From Pseudobdellovibrionaceae bacterium (lineage in GTDB: Bacteria; Bdellovibrionota; Bdellovibrionia; Bdellovibrionales; JAMPXM01), in assembly GCA_913774795.1 (NCBI GenBank), contig CAJYIL010000335.1, positions 1-6,866 of the forward strand: a stretch of 6,866 bases of DNA, read 5' to 3'. The position numbers and the translations under genes are program-made. Of this stretch, positions 1-5,980 are shown piece after piece. Position 1 is the first letter of the stretch. Every line of letters starts with the position of its first letter. The notes under the pieces were generated by a model. It was not told where the DNA came from. It did no database searches and saw only the letters and a list, made by a program, of their open reading frames with translations.

Positions 1-1088
1 CCGGCCTTTGTCTCGTCAAACTTTGTCGACAAGTGAGGCGCAGCTAAGCCCGCAGCATCAGGATTAAAACCAGGCTGCGTAACGAATCCGACGACACCGG
101 CCGAACGCGCAACGACCGCAAGAATCTCGTGCGCCGAATCGAGACGTTTGATCTGCTCGAAGGCGGCGAGGGCTTCGGGGTATCGACGACCAAGCGACTT
201 GAGCCACTGTTTTGCGCGCGCAGATGCATACGAGCCGCCGAGGCGACCCGACACCAAACTCATCTCCACGAATCGCGCAAACCAAGTAAACGCCTCACTC
301 CATGAGCCCGCATCGCCGCCTTTAAACGCCCGAGCGAGGAATGGATCTGCGAGAAGACCGCGACCGAGCATGATGTGGCGGCATCCGCTTTCGCGCCGTG
401 CGCGCGCGATATCGTCGAGGGTCCACATCTCACCGTTGGCGATCACAGGCATCTCGCGACGCGCCTCGCCCGAACTCTCCCGCGCCACCTCTGCCATCCT
501 CGCAATGAACTCCCAGTGTGCAGGCGGGCGGTAGCCCTCATCCCGCGTTCGCGCGTGCACCACGAGCCACGCCGAGCCCGCATCACGAGCGGCGCGCGCG
601 ATGTCCAAAACGAATTCCTTATCCGAAAAGCCCAGGCGAACCTTCGCGGAAACAGGCACCGCATCGCCGACCGCACGACGAACTTCCGAGACCACATCAA
701 AAATTCGCGAAGGATTTTTCAGAAGTGTGGCGCCGCCGTCGTGGCGGTTCACCGTCTTCGCCGGACAACCGAAATTGAGATCGATGCCGCACGCTCCGAG
801 CGAAACCGCGCGAGCCGCATTCTCGCCGAGGGCCGAAGGCACTCCGCCCAAGAGCTGCACCAAAACCGGAACACCGGCGCGCGTAAGGTCGCCACTTAAA
901 AGCTCCGGGCAATCTTTGATGAACTCATGGTCCGGCAAAAGACGATCGGTGACGCGAATGAACTCGGTCACGCAAAGATCGACGCCGCCGATCGATGTCA
1001 GCACGTCGCGCATGGGAGCGTCGACGACGCCCTCCATGGGAGCCAACATCACGCGGTCGGGAGTGCCGGGGCCGAAGAAGTCTTTCAA
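1..1088 (-). CDS. dusC: tRNA-dihydrouridine synthase, DusC type (partial, C-terminus beyond left edge)
   Basis: FMN-dependent enzyme that reduces a specific uridine in the tRNA D-loop to dihydrouridine using NADPH; cytosolic. The frame is open from 1088 to base 1 (362 codons). Numbered from the TTG, it shows the N-terminal LAPMEG (15-20), the catalytic cysteine C108 in NFGCPAKTVN, then DGGATLL, the flavin/RNA-site lysine K149 in AKVRLG, H178 in VVHART, N218 in IANGE, and LGRG (241-244). KTVN followed by GGATLL after the catalytic Cys is the DusC pattern rather than DusA or DusB; E. coli DusC modifies U16. The chosen start is TTG 1088-1086: it overlaps the upstream gene's TGA as TTGA and has GGAA 5 nt upstream. 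ATG 1049 is the alternative and lies directly before the family's usual N-terminus, but has no Shine-Dalgarno. About 30 residues after the helical domain (roughly bases 1-110) exceed the usual DusC length of about 315. Family assignment is sure, the subfamily likely, the start less sure. Confidence 0.93.
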   Translation of the reverse strand, partial: MKDFFGPGTPDRVMLAPMEGVVDAPMRDVLTSIGGVDLCVTEFIRVTDRLLPDHEFIKDCPELLSGDLTRAGVPVLVQLLGGVPSALGENAARAVSLGACGIDLNFGCPAKTVNRHDGGATLLKNPSRIFDVVSEVRRAVGDAVPVSAKVRLGFSDKEFVLDIARAARDAGSAWLVVHARTRDEGYRPPAHWEFIARMAEVARESSGEARREMPVIANGEMWTLDDIARARRESGCRHIMLGRGLLADPFLARAFKGGDAGSWSEAFTWFARFVEMSLVSGRLGGSYASARAKQWLKSLGRRYPEALAAFEQIKRLDSAHEILAVVARSAGVVGFVTQPGFNPDAAGLAAPHLSTKFDETKA

Positions 1089-1573
1089 ACAAGTTCCATG
1101 ATGACGTCGAATTCGTCGGGCTGAACTTGCAGGATGGAAAGGCGCTGACCTTTTGCCAGCAGAGACATGTCGGCCAACGAATCGACACGACGAATTTCTT
1201 CGAGAGAAAGCGGCAGATCGAATTTCTCCAAGAATTTAATCTCGGCGCAGAACCAAATCGGATGATCCTTTGATGCCTTCGGATCGTGATAATCACTGCG
1301 CGCATCAAGTGCTGTCGGATCTGGAACATTTGTTCGCACCACTTCGCCCAAACCCACGATCGCCGAAGGCTCGGCGTTAGAGTGGTAGAAGAGCACTTTT
1401 TCGCCAGGCTTCATCGTCTCCATCATGAAGTTGCGTGCCTGATAGTTGCGCACGCCGGTCCAGAGCGTCTTCTTGTCTTTGGCGAATTGATCGATCGAAT
1501 ACGACTCGGGCTCGGATTTCACGAGCCAGAAACCGGTGGAGACGGGCTTCGGAAGCGGTTTTTTGGAAGGCAT
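1085..1573 (-). CDS. EVE-domain protein (THYN1-like)
   Basis: A 162-residue single-domain protein of the EVE family, related in fold to PUA, YTH and ASCH domains; these domains bind nucleic acid, in several cases a modified base. Visible family blocks are FWLVKSEPESYSID (15-28), WTGVRNYQARNFM (38-50), LFYHSN (61-66), IVGLGEVV (72-79), DHPIWFCAEIKFLEKF (103-118) and the C-terminal LSILQVQPDEFDVI. The length is typical, so the protein appears complete. I chose ATG 1573 because the conserved part begins about 13 residues later; a GTG at 1606 would add 11 residues without family support. No Shine-Dalgarno precedes 1573, but a TATATA box sits at leaderless-mRNA distance. It overlaps the dihydrouridine synthase gene by 4 nt, so the two are probably co-translated. 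A role in reading modified tRNA or DNA is inference from family and neighbour; the actual ligand is unknown. Confidence 0.93.
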   Translation of the reverse strand: MPSKKPLPKPVSTGFWLVKSEPESYSIDQFAKDKKTLWTGVRNYQARNFMMETMKPGEKVLFYHSNAEPSAIVGLGEVVRTNVPDPTALDARSDYHDPKASKDHPIWFCAEIKFLEKFDLPLSLEEIRRVDSLADMSLLAKGQRLSILQVQPDEFDVIMELV

Positions 1574-1579
1574 GGCGCA

Positions 1580-1608
1580 TATATAGCGAAGCGTCGAGGG
1601 GAGCACAA
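1580..1608 (-). promoter_or_regulatory. Putative leaderless promoter of the EVE-dus operon
   Basis: Reading the minus strand, TTGTGC (1608-1603, 3/6 to consensus) is followed by 17 nt and TATATA (1585-1580, 4/6). Six nucleotides then separate the -10 box from the A of ATG 1573, which would place transcription start on the start codon. This agrees with the absence of a Shine-Dalgarno. It is a consensus match only. Confidence 0.35.
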
Positions 1609-1609
1609 G

Positions 1610-1638
1610 TTGACAAAAACACGGGCGCTTTCGAAGCT
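1610..1638 (+). promoter_or_regulatory. Putative promoter of the barrel-SDR-fumC operon
   Basis: A perfect TTGACA -35 box lies at 1610-1615. Seventeen nucleotides later the -10 position (1633-1638) reads GAAGCT, a poor match that keeps only the A at -11 and the T at -7. The implied transcription start is at or next to ATG 1645, again leaderless. A dyad, GGCGCT (1624-1629) with AGCGCC (1639-1644), covers the -10 position and could hold an operator. The weak -10 suggests either activation by a factor or that the -35 match is chance. Confidence 0.3.
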
Positions 1639-1644
1639 AGCGCC

Positions 1645-2199
1645 ATGAAATTTTTGATCGCCTTCGCATTGACCCTTCTCGCCGCGACTTCGGCTCACGC
1701 CTCCATCCTCTTCGGACCGTCGGTTTCCTACACGACGTCGAAAGTGACCGACCAAACCGGTTTCTTGGGTGGGAATAGCAACACGAACGATCTTTTGGGT
1801 GAGGCCAAGCTCGGCATCCTGATCGAAGGAACGTCGATCTACTTCGGCGGTCTTTACTCCTACCAATCGGTCTCGGGCGACGCGAAGGCGTCGGGTCAAT
1901 ATTATGGTCCGTCACTCGGCATCTTCGACGGAGCATTCGCCTTGATTGGCACGTATGTTTTGGGCGGAGGACGCACGTACACGGTGACGGGCGGTGAGGC
2001 CAAGCTTGCGGAGGCGACGGGTTTCAGAGTTGATATGAGTTACGTTGCGGCCATCGGAAATGCGATCGGGGTCGGTCCTCAACTCACTTATCGTGACTTG
2101 AAATACGCGAAGTCGACACCTGTCGGCGGAGTTGAAACTTCGAACTCGTATCAGGAATCTGGTTTTTATCCTTCGATCATCTTTTGGTTCCGGTTCTGA
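1645..2199 (+). CDS. Exported small beta-barrel protein, probably outer membrane
   Basis: A 184-residue protein I do not recognise by name. Residues 1-19 form a classic Sec signal peptide (K at position 2, hydrophobic core FLIAFALTLLAAT, cleavage after AHA). The mature part of about 165 residues has no long hydrophobic helix. It alternates glycine- and aromatic-rich stretches such as YFGGLYSY, GQYYGPS and VGPQLTYR, and ends in FYPSIIFWFRF with a terminal phenylalanine. Alternating hydrophobics and a C-terminal aromatic are the signal read by the Bam machinery, and the size fits an eight-strand barrel (OmpX/OmpW scale). There is no cysteine in the mature part. ATG 1645 is chosen because the signal peptide starts there; in-frame codons upstream run into the divergent gene. 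Its stop overlaps the next gene's start (TGATG), which is unusual for an envelope protein followed by a cytosolic enzyme. Pore, structural or adhesive roles are all possible. Confidence 0.85.
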   Translation: MKFLIAFALTLLAATSAHASILFGPSVSYTTSKVTDQTGFLGGNSNTNDLLGEAKLGILIEGTSIYFGGLYSYQSVSGDAKASGQYYGPSLGIFDGAFALIGTYVLGGGRTYTVTGGEAKLAEATGFRVDMSYVAAIGNAIGVGPQLTYRDLKYAKSTPVGGVETSNSYQESGFYPSIIFWFRF

Positions 2200-2939
2200 T
2201 GAAGAAAAAAGCTCTCATCACCGGGGCGACGTCCGGAATTGGACTTGAGACCGCGCGCGCGCTGAAGACCGCGGGCTACTCGCTGATCTTAACGGGGCGT
2301 CGCGAAGAACGGCTTGCGAAACTGCGAGAGGAACTCGGCGCTGAAACTCTCGCGTTTGACGTGAGCGATCGTGCGCAAGTGGAAAAGGCTCTCACGCCAG
2401 ACGTTCTTAAAGACGTCCACGTCTTGGTGAACAACGCCGGTCTCGCGCTCGGAACGGCGAGTGTTCAAACGGTTGAGCTCGACGATGTCGATGCGATGAT
2501 CGACACGAACATCAAGGGTCTGCTGTACGTCACGCGACTCGTTCTTCCGTCGCTAATCGCGAACCAAGGACACCTCGTGAACATCGGCTCGGTCGCCGGC
2601 CGGTGGACCTATCCAGGTGGCGCGACCTACAGCGCAACGAAGTTCGCGGTGCGGGCGATCAGTGAAGCTCTCCGGATGGATCTTCTCGGCAAACCCGTTC
2701 GCGTGACGAACATCGAACCGGGCATGGTCGAAACCGAGTTCAGCGAAGTGAGATACCAAGGTGACAAAGCGAAAGCCGCGCAAGTTTACAAAGGCATGAC
2801 GCCTTTGAAGGCGACCGACATCGCCGAGACGATCGCGTGGTGCGTGTCGCGACCGGCGCACGTCAACGTACAAGAGTTAGTGATTTATCCTGTCGACCAA
2901 GCGGCCGTCGGCCCTTACGTCCACAGAACCGCGCCGTAA
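2199..2939 (+). CDS. ydfG: NADP-dependent short-chain dehydrogenase, YdfG-like
   Basis: A 246-residue classical SDR oxidoreductase, cytosolic. It shows the Rossmann cofactor motif TGATSGIG (8-15), RR at 34-35 after the second strand (favouring NADP over NAD), D54-V55 for the adenine ring, NNAG (78-81), N104, and catalytic S131, Y144 and K148 in YSATK. NNAGLALG, the segment VRVTNIEPGMVETEFSEVRYQG and the C-terminal PAHVN resemble E. coli YdfG, which oxidises L-serine, L-allo-threonine and 3-hydroxy acids and reduces malonic semialdehyde. Family membership is certain; YdfG subtype is likely, with substrate inferred. ATG 2199 shares its A with the barrel gene's TGA and lacks a clear Shine-Dalgarno, so translation probably depends on reinitiation after the barrel gene. 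A TTG at 2184 would add five residues without support. fumC follows after 18 nt, consistent with one operon. Confidence 0.93.
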   Translation: MKKKALITGATSGIGLETARALKTAGYSLILTGRREERLAKLREELGAETLAFDVSDRAQVEKALTPDVLKDVHVLVNNAGLALGTASVQTVELDDVDAMIDTNIKGLLYVTRLVLPSLIANQGHLVNIGSVAGRWTYPGGATYSATKFAVRAISEALRMDLLGKPVRVTNIEPGMVETEFSEVRYQGDKAKAAQVYKGMTPLKATDIAETIAWCVSRPAHVNVQELVIYPVDQAAVGPYVHRTAP

Positions 2940-2944
2940 GCGCG

Positions 2945-2953
2945 AGAGGAAAG
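2945..2953 (+). promoter_or_regulatory. Ribosome binding site of fumC
   Basis: AGAGGAAAG lies in the 18-nt gap after the SDR stop codon, with AGGA at 2947-2950 seven nucleotides before ATG 2958. It is the strongest canonical Shine-Dalgarno in the operon and fixes the fumC start; the barrel, SDR and methyltransferase starts have no comparable site. Confidence 0.8.
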
Positions 2954-2957
2954 AACG

Positions 2958-4352
2958 ATGCAGCAGTTCCGCGTTGAAAAAGACAGCATGGGAGAAATCA
3001 ATGTTCCGGCCGATCGCTACTGGGGTGCCCAGACTCAGCGATCGCTTGAGCATTTTAAAATCGGCGGCGATCGATTCCCGCGCGAGATGATCCGCGCGCT
3101 CGGCATTCTTAAAAAATGCGCAGCCATGACCAACACCGAGTTGGGTCTTCTCGCTCAGGACAAATCAAAACACATCATTGCGGCTGCAAACGAAGTGATC
3201 GACGGTGAGCTCGACGCGCACTTTCCGTTGGTCGTTTGGCAAACGGGTTCGGGCACGCAAACGAACATGAACTCGAACGAAGTCATCGCCAACCGCGCGA
3301 TGGAAAAATCAGGTCAAGCTCTCGGCGGAAAAGGCATTCACCCGAACGACGACGTCAACAAAGCGCAATCGTCGAACGACACTTTTCCGACGGCCATGCA
3401 CATCGCGGTCGCCGAGCAAATCAATAAGCGCCTCATTCCGGCTCTCAAGACGTTGCGCGATGGCCTCGATCACAAAGCGAAAGAATTCGATAAGGTCGTC
3501 AAGATCGGCCGCACGCACCTGATGGATGCGACACCTCTCACGCTCGGCCAAGAGTTTTCGGGCTACGTGACCCAGCTCGATCAATGCATGGACCGAATTC
3601 AGCAAGGTCTTCCGCAAATTTACGAACTCGCGATTGGCGGAACAGCGGTCGGCACCGGACTTAACACCCACCCACAGTTTGCGGTGAAAGTCGCAGCCGC
3701 GATCGCTAAAGAAACGCATCTTCCATTCGTGAGCGCACCGAATAAATTCGCGGCACTTGCGTCGCATGATCCGCTGGTTCAATTCTCCGGAACATTGAAG
3801 ACGATGGCGTGCGCGCTTATGAAAATCGCGAACGACATTCGTCTCCTCGGATCAGGTCCTCGCTCAGGCATTGGCGAATTGATTTTGCCGGCAAACGAGC
3901 CAGGCTCATCGATCATGCCGGGCAAAGTGAACCCGACTCAGTCCGAAGCGATGACGATGGTCTGCGCTCAGGTCGTCGGCAACGATATGGCGGTCGCGGT
4001 CGGCGGCATGACAGGACACTTTGAGCTCAACGTTTTCAAACCGGTCATCGTATTTAACGTTTTAAACAGCATTCGTCTTCTCTCGGATGCCTGCGAGTCG
4101 TTCCAAGAACACTGTGTTGAAGGCATCAAAGCGAATCTTCCGCAGATCAAACGTCACCTCGACAATTCGCTCATGCTCGTCACGGCGTTGAATCCGCATG
4201 TCGGCTACGACAACGCGGCGAAGATCGCCAAGCACGCGCACGAAAATGAGATGACGTTGAAAGAGGCCGCTTCGAAACTGAATCTCGTGAAGCCCGAAGA
4301 CTTTGATAAGTGGGTCAAAGCCGAAGACATGCTCGGGTCGATTAAAGCGTGA
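2958..4352 (+). CDS. fumC: Fumarate hydratase class II (fumarase C)
   Basis: Iron-independent homotetrameric fumarase that interconverts fumarate and L-malate in the TCA cycle; cytosolic. The 464 residues match the family's usual length (E. coli FumC 467). Visible elements are DSMGEI..PADRYWGAQTQRS at the N-terminus, the substrate-binding loop TGSGTQTNMN (97-106), HPNDDVNKAQSSND (128-141), the catalytic histidine H187 in GRTHLMDATP, and the superfamily signature GSSIMPGKVNPTQ (316-328) with catalytic S317. NDVN and KVN spacing fits fumarase rather than aspartase or argininosuccinate lyase; aspartase is the nearest alternative and GTQTNMN with HLMDATP argues against it. All catalytic residues are present and the frame is intact. 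It follows the SDR by 18 nt and overlaps the next gene by GTGA. Co-transcription of a fumarase with a barrel protein and an SDR is not a standard arrangement that I know. Confidence 0.98.
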   Translation: MQQFRVEKDSMGEINVPADRYWGAQTQRSLEHFKIGGDRFPREMIRALGILKKCAAMTNTELGLLAQDKSKHIIAAANEVIDGELDAHFPLVVWQTGSGTQTNMNSNEVIANRAMEKSGQALGGKGIHPNDDVNKAQSSNDTFPTAMHIAVAEQINKRLIPALKTLRDGLDHKAKEFDKVVKIGRTHLMDATPLTLGQEFSGYVTQLDQCMDRIQQGLPQIYELAIGGTAVGTGLNTHPQFAVKVAAAIAKETHLPFVSAPNKFAALASHDPLVQFSGTLKTMACALMKIANDIRLLGSGPRSGIGELILPANEPGSSIMPGKVNPTQSEAMTMVCAQVVGNDMAVAVGGMTGHFELNVFKPVIVFNVLNSIRLLSDACESFQEHCVEGIKANLPQIKRHLDNSLMLVTALNPHVGYDNAAKIAKHAHENEMTLKEAASKLNLVKPEDFDKWVKAEDMLGSIKA

Positions 4353-4999
4353 GAACTAAAAGTGCCATCACCGATGAAAGAACCGCGCGTTACGTGATCG
4401 AAAAGATCACGGTCGACTCGCCGCTCGAACGTCGCTTGCGCGATGAGACCGAGAAACTTTCTAACGGAGGCATGATTTCGGGGAGCGACGTCGGTCGTCT
4501 TCTCGGTGTTCTCGCGCAATCGATCGGGGCCAAGACGGCGCTTGAGATCGGAACCTTCACGGGCTACACGGCGCTCATGATCGCGCAAGCGCTGCCTCAA
4601 GATGGAAAACTCATCTGTTGTGACGTGAGTGATGAGTTCACGCGCATCGGGCGCCCGTACTGGAAAGAGGCGGGCGTCGAAACCAAGATCGATCTTCGTC
4701 TCAAGCCTGCGCTCGAAACACTCGCGACATTGAAGCCTGATTCGATCGATTTCGCCTTTATCGACGCGGACAAATTGAATTACGAGAAGTACTACGAAGC
4801 GTGTTTAAAGCTGGTTCGTCCGGGCGGTTTGATTCTCTTGGACAACATGCTCTGGCACGGTGATGTCGCCGATCCGCAAGCGACAGATGAGACGACGACG
4901 GCTCTGAGAAATCTCAACCAGAAGATTTCGCAAGATTCGCGAGTCGCGTCGGTGCTGATGACGGTCGGCGATGGCGTCATGCTGGCTCGTCGTCATTAA
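4349..4999 (+). CDS. SAM-dependent O-methyltransferase, caffeoyl-CoA OMT family
   Basis: A 216-residue class I methyltransferase of the metal-dependent catechol/caffeoyl-CoA O-methyltransferase family (Methyltransf_3); cytosolic. It shows the N-terminal family block NGGMISG (39-45), SAM-binding motif I ALEIGTFTGYTAL (64-76), the acidic residue of motif II (D92, in CCDVSD), metal-binding D139 and D141 in FIDADKLNYEKYYE, LVRPGG (155-160), and LLDNMLWHGDV with D165 and N166 completing the metal site. Length is typical. Bacterial members methylate small catechol-like hydroxyls; the substrate here cannot be read. The start is GTG 4349, forming GTGA with the fumC stop, which implies translational coupling; no strong Shine-Dalgarno is present. 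It closes the operon, and a weak hairpin follows its stop codon. Confidence 0.93.
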   Translation: MRTKSAITDERTARYVIEKITVDSPLERRLRDETEKLSNGGMISGSDVGRLLGVLAQSIGAKTALEIGTFTGYTALMIAQALPQDGKLICCDVSDEFTRIGRPYWKEAGVETKIDLRLKPALETLATLKPDSIDFAFIDADKLNYEKYYEACLKLVRPGGLILLDNMLWHGDVADPQATDETTTALRNLNQKISQDSRVASVLMTVGDGVMLARRH

Positions 5000-5001
5000 A
5001 T

Positions 5002-5024
5002 AATCTCTGTATGGCATAGAGATT
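5002..5024 (+). terminator. Short hairpin after the methyltransferase gene, weak terminator candidate
   Basis: AATCTCT (5002-5008) pairs with AGAGATT (5018-5024). The stem can extend inward by G5009-U5017 and U5010-A5016 to leave a 5-nt loop. It starts 3 nt after the TAA at 4997-4999. The stem is AU-rich and no U-tract follows, so intrinsic termination would be inefficient. It may instead protect the mRNA 3' end or allow read-through into the lipoprotein gene. Confidence 0.3.
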
Positions 5025-5030
5025 GATGTT

Positions 5031-5065
5031 CTCAGGTTCGCTTCATCCCTAATCGAACCTGAGGA
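5031..5065 (+). promoter_or_regulatory. Perfect 10-bp inverted repeat overlapping the lipoprotein ribosome binding site
   Basis: CTCAGGTTCG (5031-5040) and CGAACCTGAG (5054-5063) are perfectly complementary around a 13-nt loop, and wobble pairing can extend the stem outward to about 5028/5066. The Shine-Dalgarno GAGGA (5061-5065) begins inside the right arm and stands 5 nt before ATG 5071. If both arms are in the transcript, the ribosome site would be hidden in the folded state, as in RNA thermometers or repressible leaders. If transcription starts inside the loop, the dyad would rather act as a DNA operator. The repeat is seen; the role is inferred. Confidence 0.55.
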
Positions 5066-5070
5066 TTCTT

Positions 5071-5928
5071 ATGCACGCGTCGAGAAACGCTTTCATCGCT
5101 CTCTGCTCAATTTTGGCAATGGCCTCTTGCGCCCGGGTGACGGGTAAAACGGCGGCAGAAGAGTCGCAGGCCAAGATCGACCAGATTAAAAAAGACATCG
5201 ATGAAATGCGCCGCCAGCGTGAGGAGCAGCAAGCGCGCGCCAACGAGGCCGCCCAAAAATTGCAAATCGAGAGAACGCGGGAAGCTCGCGAGCAGCTGGA
5301 GCGCTCGCAAGACACGATGTCAGGTGGCTCGCAGCCAGGTCAAATCATCCTCTACCGCGCTCTCGTCGACGGCGTCAAACCTGACGCTCGCATCACCGTG
5401 ACCCAAACGGTCGGCAAAAGCTGGCGTGGCCAAGTGGCGCCTCTTTCGCCAACGAGCCTGCTCTTAAAGAAAGATAAGGTGCTCGTGAATCTATCTCCGG
5501 GCACTGGTTTTTTCACCAATCTGGGTTGCGATCCAAAAGAGTTTCAAGATCTCACCGAAGGTCTCAACCCGAAAGCGCCGATCACCGCCGATGCTGCGAT
5601 TCTCGTTTCGGCTGAGGTCGTGTTGATCTGTGATGGCACAAAGCTCGGTCAAAAAGGAACGACGATCCAAGCCGACACTCTTGTTCTGAAAAACGCCAAG
5701 ATCGAAAGTCTCGGCCTCCCGAGCGTTGGCGCTGTTGAAGTGAAGGCCAACAAACTTAAGCTGATGGGTGAAAACTCGATTACAACGTCGATTGAAGATT
5801 CAGTCGTCACTCTTTTCCCGGCTCCGTCGATCGCGGTTTCTGCGAGAAGTTTAAGCGGTGACGGCACTCTCGCACTCTCCTCGAAAGGTGCCAGCTACGC
5901 GGTGAAGATGGCACGCGCCTTGAACTAA
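5071..5928 (+). CDS. Lipoprotein with coiled coil and beta-rich C-terminal region, unknown function
   Basis: A 285-residue protein I do not recognise. Residues 1-20 look like a lipoprotein signal: R5, hydrophobic FIALCSILAMAS, and a lipobox-like MASC with the lipidated cysteine at 20. Ala at the next position gives no inner-membrane retention signal, so outer-membrane sorting is expected. Residues about 27-82 are highly charged and helical (QIKKDIDEMRRQREEQQ, then EREQLERSQ-like heptads) and probably form a coiled coil. After a Gly/Ser linker (84-90) comes a beta-rich part with short repeated strands, ITADAAILV (171), IQADTLVLKNAKI (199) and VKANKLKLM (224), possibly a beta-solenoid. C153 and C187 could form a disulfide. 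The start has GAGGA 5 nt upstream, within a hairpin. It is 71 nt downstream of the methyltransferase and may have its own promoter. A periplasmic scaffold or envelope role is plausible but not shown. Confidence 0.82.
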   Translation: MHASRNAFIALCSILAMASCARVTGKTAAEESQAKIDQIKKDIDEMRRQREEQQARANEAAQKLQIERTREAREQLERSQDTMSGGSQPGQIILYRALVDGVKPDARITVTQTVGKSWRGQVAPLSPTSLLLKKDKVLVNLSPGTGFFTNLGCDPKEFQDLTEGLNPKAPITADAAILVSAEVVLICDGTKLGQKGTTIQADTLVLKNAKIESLGLPSVGAVEVKANKLKLMGENSITTSIEDSVVTLFPAPSIAVSARSLSGDGTLALSSKGASYAVKMARALN

Positions 5929-5969
5929 AGTTGTTTAGGTGCAAAATGCTCCTCGAGAAAAACTTATGA

Positions 5970-5975
5970 AAGGGA
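5970..5975 (+). promoter_or_regulatory. Ribosome binding site fixing the start of the small exported protein
   Basis: AAGGGA stands 5 nt before ATG 5981. This favours 5981 over the in-frame ATG at 5966 and GTG at 5939, which lack a good site and would put charged residues in front of the signal peptide. Confidence 0.65.
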
Positions 5976-5980
5976 TCACC

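Noticed and set aside
148..1101. Several plus-strand open frames of 86-174 codons
   Set aside because: They lie antisense to the clear dihydrouridine synthase, are rich in Arg, Pro and Ala, and show no motif; they are GC-driven shadow frames.
1574..1606. GTG at 1606 as start of the EVE protein
   Set aside because: It adds 11 residues outside the conserved domain, has no ribosome site, and overlaps the likely promoter.
5023..5053. TTGATG-N19-CCTAAT as a promoter for the lipoprotein gene
   Set aside because: The spacer is too long and the -10 weak. It is worth remembering only because a start there would remove the left arm of the hairpin from the mRNA.
5920..5947. TTGAAC-N16-CAAAAT as a promoter for the small exported protein
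   Set aside because: Each box matches consensus at only 4 of 6 positions, and the -35 lies in the end of the lipoprotein gene; co-transcription explains the gene equally well.
5939..5980. GTG 5939 or ATG 5966 as start of the small exported protein
   Set aside because: Both would bury the signal peptide behind a charged N-terminus; ATG 5981 has AAGGGA at the right distance.
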